From CAJXMH01 sp040220135 (lineage in GTDB: Bacteria; Bacteroidota; Bacteroidia; Flavobacteriales_E; Vicingaceae), in NCBI GenBank assembly GCA_040220135.1, contig JAVJTT010000026.1, positions 62,001-126,000 on the forward strand: 64,000 nt of DNA. The letters run 5' to 3'. The notes beneath the pieces were generated by a model. It was not told the origin of the DNA. It searched no databases and saw only the letters and a program-made list of their open reading frames with translations. This document shows, piece by piece, positions 44,505 through 51,593 of this stretch. Each line of letters starts with the position of its first letter. The first letter of the stretch is position 1. Made by a program: the position numbers and the translations under genes.

Positions 44505-47003
44505 TTAATCGGAAATCACAATTTTTCGATTTCCCCATTGTTTGTCTTGTATTTTAATGCGCAGAAGGTAAATTCCGGTACTTAACCGTTGTAAGTCAAG
44601 ATTGCTTTTTAAACTATTTGGAAAACGTTGCTGCAATTTTTGTCCCTTTAAATCGAAGATTTGAACTTCTTCTATTTTGTTATCTGATTGAAGCGTGATA
44701 AGACCATTAGAAGGGTTGGGGTACAATTGCAATTGACTTTCTAAAAATTCATTTTGCTGCACACTTACTAAAGTGGAACAGTTAAAATTACTGCCATATG
44801 TGAAATTTGACATACTTAAAGTATCCCAAACTGCTTTTGCTTCATTGCTTACCCGTAAAAATTCTGGAACATTTTCACCAGCACTGTTCACGCTGCTTAG
44901 CTGTCCTACGGAGTAAGCCACCTCAATGGTTTTACTTCTTCCCGAGGCCAAGCTGTAATAGGGTATGCTTCCTAAACCTCTTCGATCACCGGGTGAATTT
45001 GCTCCTCCTCCTGTATTGGTTTCTGTCCAGCCGGTTTGCAAGTTAGGATCACCGGTAAACATATGAGTAGTGGCTGCAGTGGTGGTGCCCGGGGAGTTTA
45101 GTCCATTGCCTCCATACTTAACCGATTGACCATTTTTCCATTTGGCATTCATGTAGTTAATCCAATGTTGAACAAGAGACGGATCACCATTCTGTCCCCC
45201 ACCAATGTTGTAATAAACAAATGTTTCTAAGGAATCACTTAATGTCTTAACTCCAACGGCAGGCGGATTATTTCCGTAGCCCGGTTGGCCATTAAAAGCC
45301 TCATCAAAGTTGTCTCCATTGTAGAAGTAAAAAGCATTATTTAAGCTGTCGGATCCCACGTAATCGTCACTTGGATTGCCCAAGTCCCCATCAATGTAGA
45401 TTCCGGTTTTAACCGAGTCATAATCAATTTGACCACGGTTAATGATTTTTAATTGAAGAAATACGGTTCGGTCTAATTCCGGCTTAGCGGGCCGACTTAA
45501 AGCATACATCATGTAATGGTATTCAAAAGGCACATTGGGATCTTGTGAATGATTGATCCAATAGATCGCTTCGTCTCCTTTGATAACGGGGTAGTCACCT
45601 TGATCCGGATCATAACAGCCGTTATTATTAGCATCGTGAAAGGGAGCTAGGTCTGAGGCAATTCCCAAGCTTGTATCCCCGTTTGCCGGCCAATCTCTAA
45701 TTCCTTTCGGCATGTTGTATGAGGGTGAGGCATAGGATTGCTTATGTAGATTAATTTCTGTTTGATTTACCTTCGCTATGTAAGGCTTACTTAACCCTAC
45801 AGTATTGTTTATTGGCCCCATGTTAAATTCTCTTTGAAAGGGGCTTTTAGGGTGCATTACCCATTGTCCTTGACTATTGCTCTTGGCAATAGTCATGAAG
45901 TTAGCGGTATAAATTGCTTGGTTACCTGATCCTTTTGGATATTCGAAATTAGCGGTTGAGGTTGTGGTGTTTGTAAAAAGAGGGTCGTAACTAATTATTT
46001 CAGTGCTTATTTGATTGTAGTCGAACACCATAGAAGTGGTTGAAGGAATAGTTGTTTTTTCGGAAAAAATAACTCCTTTATTGGTTAAGAAAAACACTTT
46101 GTTAGTGCTCGTAATAATTTGATTGGTTCTTAGACTATTATCTAAACTGTTATTTAAAACCAATTTCTTAAAGGTTGAGTCCGGGCTATAATAGATGCCT
46201 CCTAGGCCGCTACTTCCAAGCCAAATGTTGTTATTAGCCATGGTTAGAGTAAAGCTAAATGGAAATGGTAGATAGATGTTCTTTTGATTTAAATCCAATG
46301 GGTATGTCACCTCTAAAAAAGCACTAGCTGAAGAGCCGGAAGGCACAAAGATTAAATCCCCGTTTTCTTTTTTAATTACATCTTTGACTAGGAAAGGATT
46401 TTGGATGCCAGTTGGAGTATATGGCGTCCAGTTGTTGCCATCGAAAATAGAGACTGCCTGATAGGTTGTACTGATGAAAGCCGGATCGCCAACTGCATAA
46501 ACATTATCGTTGTTGTCAACCTCTAAGAATTTAGCAACAATAGAGTTATAGTGGGTAAACTGTGTGCCATCAAACTTTGATACTCCATTTAAACTGCCAA
46601 TCCATAGATCTCCGTTAGCGTTTGCACTAATGTCGGTTATGGCATTACTTAACAAGCCATTTGAAGTGGAGTAGTTGGTAAAGTTCACTCCGTCGTAACT
46701 GCTTATCCCGGCATCGGTAATTACCCATAATTTATTTAAAGCTGGCACAATTTTGTGAATTACTTGGCTTGATAAATTTAGTCCGGTAATGTTGAAAGTA
46801 GTGAGGTTGTTTCCTTGCATAAGCGACAAACCTTGGTCTGTGCCAATCCAAACTGTGGTGTCGTTTTCAGCGTAAGCCGATAAAATTTCATCAGATTGAA
46901 TTCCATCAGCACTGCTGATTTGATGCCAAACATTTTGTTGAGCAAAAAGACTCGGTACAGAAAAAATGGAAATGAATAAAAGGGTAAAATGTAGCTTTTT
47001 CAT
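44505..47003 (-). CDS. Reg_prop-type propeller protein with T9SS type A sorting domain (paralogue 2)
   Basis: 832 residues, signal peptide 1-21 (ends LFAQ). It has the same architecture as its downstream neighbour: propeller motifs ('ADGIQSDEILSAY', 'VWIGTDQGLSLMQG', 'LWIGSLNGVSKFDG'), the D/N-rich loop 'PFHDANNNGCYDPDQGDYP', 'YHYMMYALSRP', 'DGDLGNPSDDYVGSD', and a C-terminal type A sorting domain ('LQLYPNPSNGLITL', 'IFDLKGQKLQQRF', 'TGIYLLRIK'). Corresponding segments align along the whole length, so the two arose by tandem duplication. Function unknown; export to the surface or medium is expected. Confidence 0.85.
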   Translation of the reverse strand: MKKLHFTLLFISIFSVPSLFAQQNVWHQISSADGIQSDEILSAYAENDTTVWIGTDQGLSLMQGNNLTTFNITGLNLSSQVIHKIVPALNKLWVITDAGISSYDGVNFTNYSTSNGLLSNAITDISANANGDLWIGSLNGVSKFDGTQFTHYNSIVAKFLEVDNNDNVYAVGDPAFISTTYQAVSIFDGNNWTPYTPTGIQNPFLVKDVIKKENGDLIFVPSGSSASAFLEVTYPLDLNQKNIYLPFPFSFTLTMANNNIWLGSSGLGGIYYSPDSTFKKLVLNNSLDNSLRTNQIITSTNKVFFLTNKGVIFSEKTTIPSTTSMVFDYNQISTEIISYDPLFTNTTTSTANFEYPKGSGNQAIYTANFMTIAKSNSQGQWVMHPKSPFQREFNMGPINNTVGLSKPYIAKVNQTEINLHKQSYASPSYNMPKGIRDWPANGDTSLGIASDLAPFHDANNNGCYDPDQGDYPVIKGDEAIYWINHSQDPNVPFEYHYMMYALSRPAKPELDRTVFLQLKIINRGQIDYDSVKTGIYIDGDLGNPSDDYVGSDSLNNAFYFYNGDNFDEAFNGQPGYGNNPPAVGVKTLSDSLETFVYYNIGGGQNGDPSLVQHWINYMNAKWKNGQSVKYGGNGLNSPGTTTAATTHMFTGDPNLQTGWTETNTGGGANSPGDRRGLGSIPYYSLASGRSKTIEVAYSVGQLSSVNSAGENVPEFLRVSNEAKAVWDTLSMSNFTYGSNFNCSTLVSVQQNEFLESQLQLYPNPSNGLITLQSDNKIEEVQIFDLKGQKLQQRFPNSLKSNLDLQRLSTGIYLLRIKIQDKQWGNRKIVISD

Positions 47004-47077
47004 AGTAGCATAGTTGTTGGTTTGTTGCCATTAAGACATAGATAACCAACAAAGTGCTGCCTGGAAAAATAAGGAGG

Positions 47078-47833
47078 CTACAAGATGGCTTTCAATTTCT
47101 CCGGGAAGTCAGTGATAATGCCATCTACCCCCATTTCAAGGTACTTTTTTAGATTCTTTGGTTCGTTTACAGTCCAAACGTTTACCTTCTTTCCCATTTG
47201 GTGCACTTTTCTTACCACTCGGGGATTTACGTATTTATAATTGATGTTTACTTCTTGGGCAAAATCATACCGTTGCACTCGCTTGTAACTAAAACGACTT
47301 CCACCGTAAAAAGGAGCAACTGGAATAAAAGCGGCAAACAGTTTTTGAACATCACTTTGCAGCTCCGGAAGTTTGCGAAAATTGGATAAGATTCGGTCGT
47401 TAAAAGATTGCACGATACACCAGTCGTTCGCATTAAACTCATTCACCAACTGGATAATGTTTTTTTCTATATCCAAATGGTATGGGCTGCCGTTTTTTAT
47501 TTCCAAAAGCAAGGTGGCTCGACCATTTACTAATTCTAGCACTTCTCTTAAAGTGGGAATTCGCTCCTCTTTATACTCCGGACTAAACCAAGAGCCAGCG
47601 CTGTAGCGTTTTAGTTGTTTTAGAGTAAGCTTTCTAACACTCCCCCAGCCGTTGGTAGTTCGCACAATGGTTTTGTCGTGAATTACCACCACTTCACCAT
47701 CTACACTTTGACGCAAATCCATCTCAATCCGATCTACCCCAATCTCAACCGCTTTTCTAAAGGCCGATAAAGTGTTTTCCGGCGCAACACCAGAAGCACC
47801 TCGATGTGCAATAACCAGAGGTTGTTTTTTCAT
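47078..47833 (-). CDS. Glycerophosphodiester phosphodiesterase family protein
   Basis: 251 residues from the ATG at 47833 ('MKKQPLVIAHRGASG'); an upstream in-frame ATG (47869) adds 12 residues of doubtful value. Catalytic motifs: 'HRGASGVAPENTLSAF' (HR and E of the active site), 'DRIEMDLRQSVDGEVVVIHD' (in part, metal-binding E/D and catalytic H) and 'LLLEIKNG'. The C-terminus has 'VNVWTVNEPKNLKKYLEMGVDGIITDFP' (in part). Hydrolyses glycerophosphodiesters to glycerol 3-phosphate and an alcohol. No signal peptide, so cytoplasmic. Confidence 0.93.
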   Translation of the reverse strand: MKKQPLVIAHRGASGVAPENTLSAFRKAVEIGVDRIEMDLRQSVDGEVVVIHDKTIVRTTNGWGSVRKLTLKQLKRYSAGSWFSPEYKEERIPTLREVLELVNGRATLLLEIKNGSPYHLDIEKNIIQLVNEFNANDWCIVQSFNDRILSNFRKLPELQSDVQKLFAAFIPVAPFYGGSRFSYKRVQRYDFAQEVNINYKYVNPRVVRKVHQMGKKVNVWTVNEPKNLKKYLEMGVDGIITDFPEKLKAIL

Positions 47834-47936
47834 AGAGGCTAAAATTAGTTCAAATCTTTCATTTGGCATGAATGCGATTTAAAAGTCACGGTTTGATCAG
47901 ACTCACTTTCCGCTGTTAGTAAGTGTGGGTGTGAGG

Positions 47937-47969
47937 TTGTAGAACCAATCCTTAGATGGGCTAAATTTG
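47937..47969 (+). promoter_or_regulatory. Promoter upstream of the MORN-repeat gene
   Basis: TAAATTTG (47962-47969) is an exact TAnnTTTG; TTG at 47937-47939 is a partial -33 element about 22 bp upstream. The start codon is 20 bp downstream. Confidence 0.6.
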
Positions 47970-47989
47970 TTTTCTATAAGTTAAGATTC

Positions 47990-49714
47990 ATGAAAAACTA
48001 TTTGATCCTGCTATTTGCCCTGCTCAGTCTCTCGAGCTTGAGCGCTCAAGAAGAAATTGAATACCAATGGGGAAACGGGCAAGTCAAAGCCAAGGGAACG
48101 GTAGTGCAAAAAGGAGTAGAAACCGGTGAGTGGAAATACTTCAACCAAGAAGGGAAATTAACACAGGTGGTAACCTACGACTTTGGCGAATTAAATGGTC
48201 CGTTTAAAAACTACAATGAGGAAGGAAAATTGGTAGAGGAAGGCATTTTTACAGAAGCCAAGAGAGACAGCATGTTTCGCACTTATTACTCTAGCGGGTC
48301 ACTAGAGTTGAAGGGGTTTTATAACAAGGGGTATAGAGATAGCCTTTGGACATTCTACCACAAGAATGGGAAAAAAAGCATGGAAGGAAAGTACGTGAAT
48401 GACAAGCGAAGTGGTACTTGGCAAAAGTGGTATGAAAGCGGTCAAAAAAAGCAAGTGATCAAGTACAGCAAAGAAGGAGAGTTAAAAATTCAGGCTTTTT
48501 TCGATCAAGATGGGAGTATGCTCGCTCAGTATGGTGAAGGAAAGATCAAAGAATACCACGAAAACGGACAGCTTAAAGTAGAAGGGAAAATAGTAGACTC
48601 TGAAAAAGATGGAGTTTGGAAGATTTATGGAGAAGAAGGGAAGTTGCTAGAAAAACAGACCTATTTGAAAGGTAAAGCGAATGGGGGGTGGAAGTCTTTT
48701 TACCCAGATGGAACTGTGAAATGGGAAGGAGGCTATAAATATGACAAGAAAGAAGGTCCGTGGAAGTATTATTATCCAAATGGAGAAATACAAAAGGAAG
48801 AACATTATCAAAATGGGCTTAGAGAAGGAGAATTCAAAAAATGGTTCAAGGGAGAAAAGCTTGCTGAGCTTGGCGAATACGAAGCTGGTAAAAAGGTAGG
48901 CAAGTGGAAATGGTATCGAGAAAGCGGAGACTTGGATATGGTTGGTGAATTTGCCGCAGGAGAGCAAAGCGGTGAATGGAAGTACTATTACAAGAATGCC
49001 GAACAAGTGCTGAGTGAAGGTCTTTTTAAAGCAGCTAAAAGAGAAGGAGAGTGGGCCTATTTTTACGAAGATGGTAGCCCTTGGAAAAAGGGGTTCTTTG
49101 CCGAAGGTCAGAAGGATAGTCTATGGCAAATTTGGCATGAAAATGGAAATTTATTATTGAAGGGAAAATATGAAGATGGCTTGGAAGAAGGCAAGTGGAT
49201 CAGCAATTACCCAAATGGTAATAAACAAGATGTAGGGAATTACCAAGATGGCCAAATGCATGGTGCTTGGAAGGGGTGGTATCCCAATGGAAATTTGCGT
49301 TATGAAGGAAACTATGAGGAAGGAGGAAAAGCCGGTACTTGGGCGTATTGGAGTGAAAGTGGAAAAAAAGAGCTTGAGAGTCACTATGAGAATGGCTTGT
49401 TAAGTGGGATGCGTAAAAGTTGGTATCCCAACGGCAAACTTCGCGATGAAGGAAATTATGTTGAAGGCGAACAGAATGGTTTGTGGCAGTATTACTATGA
49501 GAATGGGAATAAAATGATGGAAGCCAATTACAAACTAGGACGATTGGATGGGGAAGTGAAAACCTGGTATGAGATCGGTAGTATAGAAAGTGAAAAGAAG
49601 TATAAAGACGGCGTTCCTGAAGGAACTTTCAAATTTTACGAAAAGCAGGCAGGCAAACTGAAAAGAGAGGTGAAGTTCAAAAACGGCAAGAAGGTAGAAG
49701 AGGAAGAAAAATAA
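47990..49714 (+). CDS. Exported protein of ~22 MORN/YwqK-type repeats
   Basis: 574 residues. Signal peptide 1-19 (ends LSAQ). The rest is about 22 tandem units of ~24 residues with consensus Y-x-N-G-x-x-x-x-x-G-x-Y-x-x-G-x-x-x-G-x-W-x-x-(Y/W); examples are 'YPNGNLRYEGNYEEG' and 'HENGNLLLKGKYEDGLEEG'. One unit (~residues 145-190) is longer and irregular. No other domain and no T9SS sorting domain; the C-terminus is simply K/E-rich. Databases often label such proteins YwqK antitoxins, but no toxin is nearby. A long repetitive beta sheet for protein or lipid binding in the periplasm or outer membrane is inferred. Confidence 0.85.
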   Translation: MKNYLILLFALLSLSSLSAQEEIEYQWGNGQVKAKGTVVQKGVETGEWKYFNQEGKLTQVVTYDFGELNGPFKNYNEEGKLVEEGIFTEAKRDSMFRTYYSSGSLELKGFYNKGYRDSLWTFYHKNGKKSMEGKYVNDKRSGTWQKWYESGQKKQVIKYSKEGELKIQAFFDQDGSMLAQYGEGKIKEYHENGQLKVEGKIVDSEKDGVWKIYGEEGKLLEKQTYLKGKANGGWKSFYPDGTVKWEGGYKYDKKEGPWKYYYPNGEIQKEEHYQNGLREGEFKKWFKGEKLAELGEYEAGKKVGKWKWYRESGDLDMVGEFAAGEQSGEWKYYYKNAEQVLSEGLFKAAKREGEWAYFYEDGSPWKKGFFAEGQKDSLWQIWHENGNLLLKGKYEDGLEEGKWISNYPNGNKQDVGNYQDGQMHGAWKGWYPNGNLRYEGNYEEGGKAGTWAYWSESGKKELESHYENGLLSGMRKSWYPNGKLRDEGNYVEGEQNGLWQYYYENGNKMMEANYKLGRLDGEVKTWYEIGSIESEKKYKDGVPEGTFKFYEKQAGKLKREVKFKNGKKVEEEEK

Positions 49715-49744
49715 GGCTCAGCTACACAAATCATTAATTATTAT

Positions 49745-49752
49745 TACCTTTG
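49745..49752 (+). promoter_or_regulatory. Possible -7 element of the rimP-nusA-infB operon
   Basis: TACCTTTG fits TAnnTTTG exactly, 69 bp before the rimP start. No clear -33 TTTG was seen at the usual distance. Confidence 0.5.
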
Positions 49753-49778
49753 CCGCGATTTAAGTAGAAAAGAATGAT

Positions 49779-49803
49779 GAGGGGACAAATGTCCCCTCTT
49801 TTT
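49779..49803 (+). terminator. Terminator or attenuator between the MORN gene and rimP
   Basis: Perfect 9-bp GC-rich stem GAGGGGACA / TGTCCCCTC with a 2-nt loop, then TTTTT. It lies downstream of the TACCTTTG element and upstream of rimP, so besides ending the MORN transcript it could act as a leader attenuator of the nusA operon. Confidence 0.88.
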
Positions 49804-49820
49804 ATAACGGATAGTAAGGC

Positions 49821-50297
49821 ATGATAAAAGAAAGCTTCATTCGAAAGTTGGCAGAAGAGAAAATTAAGGACTTAGCCGAAAGGGAGTACTTTCTTGTCAA
49901 TGTTTCGGTGAGCAGCAGCAATGCCATTCGGGTAGAAATAGACGGAGATAAAGGGGTAAAGATCAGTGACTGTGTGGAGATTAGTCGACACATTGAAAAG
50001 CAGTTTGATCGAGATGAAGAAGATTTTGAGCTAACGGTTAGTTCAGCCGGAATGGATCAGCCTTTTAAAATTCTTCGCCAGTACCAGCGCTACTTAGGTC
50101 GAGAAGTGCAATTGACCACCACCGATGGTCACCGCCATAAAGCCAAACTAATGGCCGCTGATGAAACAGAGGTGCTTTTAGAGCAAGTGAGCAGAGAGAA
50201 GGTTGAAGGCAAGAAAAAGAAACAATTGGTAACTAGAGAAATAAGAGTTCCCATGGAACAAGTAAAAGAAACTAAAGTGGTAATATCTTTCAAATAA
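49821..50297 (+). CDS. rimP: Ribosome maturation factor RimP
   Basis: 158 residues. Needed for 30S subunit maturation. The N-terminal domain has 'VNVSVSSSNAIRVEIDGDKGVKISDCVEISRHIE' (in part), and 'FELTVSSAGMDQPFK' matches the family's 'LEVSSPGLDRPL' segment, followed by the SH3-like C-terminal domain. Although the local sequence is divergent from E. coli, the position directly before nusA (5-bp gap) settles the call. Confidence 0.93.
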   Translation: MIKESFIRKLAEEKIKDLAEREYFLVNVSVSSSNAIRVEIDGDKGVKISDCVEISRHIEKQFDRDEEDFELTVSSAGMDQPFKILRQYQRYLGREVQLTTTDGHRHKAKLMAADETEVLLEQVSREKVEGKKKKQLVTREIRVPMEQVKETKVVISFK

Positions 50298-50302
50298 GTA
50301 CA

Positions 50303-51544
50303 ATGGATAAGATAAATTTAACTGAATCTTTCGCAGAGTTTAAAGAGTTTAAGGACATCGACCGTCCTACGATGATGAACATTTTGGAAACTGTTTTCCG
50401 CAACATGATCATTAAAAAGTACGGTTCAGATGATAACTTTGACATCATTTTGAACATTGATAAAGGGGATTTGGAAGTTTGGAGAAACCGAGAAATTGTA
50501 GAAGATGGAGAGGTGGAAGATGAGAACAGCCAGATCGCACTTTCTGATGCGATTAAAATCGAGCCTGATTTTGAAGTAGGCGAAGAAGCTTCAGAGGAAG
50601 TGAAACTGGCTGATTTTGGAAGAAGAGCAGTTTTGGCTTTGCGTCAAAACTTAATTTCTAAAGTATTAGAGTTAGAGAAAGACAATATTTTTAAAAAATA
50701 CGAAGATCGCGTAGGCGATATCATAAATGGCGAAGTATACCAAGTTTGGAAGCGAGAGCTGTTGATCTTAGATGATGAAGACAATGAATTGATTCTTCCT
50801 AAATCAGAGCAAATTCCGAACGATTACTTTAAAAAGGGAGATACCATAAGAGCGGTTGTCAAGAAGGTAGAAATGCGCAACAACAAGCCTTTGATTACCC
50901 TTTCAAGAACTTCACCGGTCTTTTTGGAGCGCTTGTTTGAAATGGAGGTTCCTGAAATTTTTGACGGCCTGATTACTATTAAGAACATTGTTCGTGAGCC
51001 GGGAGAGAGAGCAAAAGTAGCCGTAGAGTCTTACGATGATCGTATTGACCCAGTAGGAGCTTGTGTGGGAATGAAAGGTTCAAGAATTCACGGAATTGTT
51101 CGTGAATTGAGAAACGAGAACATCGATGTGATTAACTTCACCAACAATACCCAGCTTTACATTACGCGGGCGCTTAGCCCGGCTAAAGTGTCGAGCATAA
51201 AGCTTGATGAAGAGACTGGCAAAGCTGAGGTTTATTTAGCCCCTGACCAGGTGTCATTGGCTATTGGGAAAGGCGGTCATAACATTAAACTGGCGGGTAA
51301 GTTAACCGGTTATGAAATAGATGTTTATCGCGAAGATGTAGTAAATGATGAAGATGACGATGTTGCATTGGATGAGTTTACCGATGAAATCGATGAATGG
51401 ATCATTGATGAGTTGAAGGGCATCGGTTGCGATACTGCAAAAAATGTCTTAGAATTGTCTGACGACGAACTCGTGAAGCGCACGGATTTGGAAGAAGAGA
51501 CGATTACGGACGTGAAGAAGATTTTATCGGCGGAGTTTGAGTAA
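50303..51544 (+). CDS. nusA: Transcription termination/antitermination factor NusA
   Basis: 413 residues. N-terminal RNA-polymerase-binding domain (~1-125), S1 domain (~130-200, 'GDIINGEVYQVWKRELLI'), KH1 with 'GACVGMKGSRIHGIVREL' (~250-285) and KH2 with 'SLAIGKGGHNIKLAGKLTGY' (~315-345). A short acidic helical tail ('WIIDELKGIGCDTAKNVLEL') replaces the longer C-terminal acidic repeats of Enterobacteria, as is usual in this phylum. Second gene of rimP-nusA-infB. Confidence 0.96.
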   Translation: MDKINLTESFAEFKEFKDIDRPTMMNILETVFRNMIIKKYGSDDNFDIILNIDKGDLEVWRNREIVEDGEVEDENSQIALSDAIKIEPDFEVGEEASEEVKLADFGRRAVLALRQNLISKVLELEKDNIFKKYEDRVGDIINGEVYQVWKRELLILDDEDNELILPKSEQIPNDYFKKGDTIRAVVKKVEMRNNKPLITLSRTSPVFLERLFEMEVPEIFDGLITIKNIVREPGERAKVAVESYDDRIDPVGACVGMKGSRIHGIVRELRNENIDVINFTNNTQLYITRALSPAKVSSIKLDEETGKAEVYLAPDQVSLAIGKGGHNIKLAGKLTGYEIDVYREDVVNDEDDDVALDEFTDEIDEWIIDELKGIGCDTAKNVLELSDDELVKRTDLEEETITDVKKILSAEFE

Positions 51545-51577
51545 AAAAGCAAACGAAGTCAGACAATATTAGAAAAA

Positions 51578-51583
51578 AAGGAG
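51578..51583 (+). promoter_or_regulatory. Shine-Dalgarno-like AAGGAG before infB
   Basis: AAGGAG ends 10 bp before the infB ATG (51594). None of the nearby ribosomal-protein or factor genes inspected has such a motif, as expected for Bacteroidota. Confidence 0.5.
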
Positions 51584-51593
51584 AAGCGTTTAT

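Noticed and set aside
41911..47003. Two-component sensor genes
   Set aside because: Propeller motifs are present but there is no histidine kinase, receiver or HTH domain; sorting domains show they are secreted.
47990..49714. CRISPR-like or DNA tandem repeat in the MORN gene
   Set aside because: The periodicity is at protein level only; DNA units differ and there are no conserved direct repeats with unique spacers.
47990..49714. YwqK-type antitoxin of a toxin-antitoxin system
   Set aside because: The label comes from the repeat family only. The protein is exported and no toxin-like gene is adjacent.
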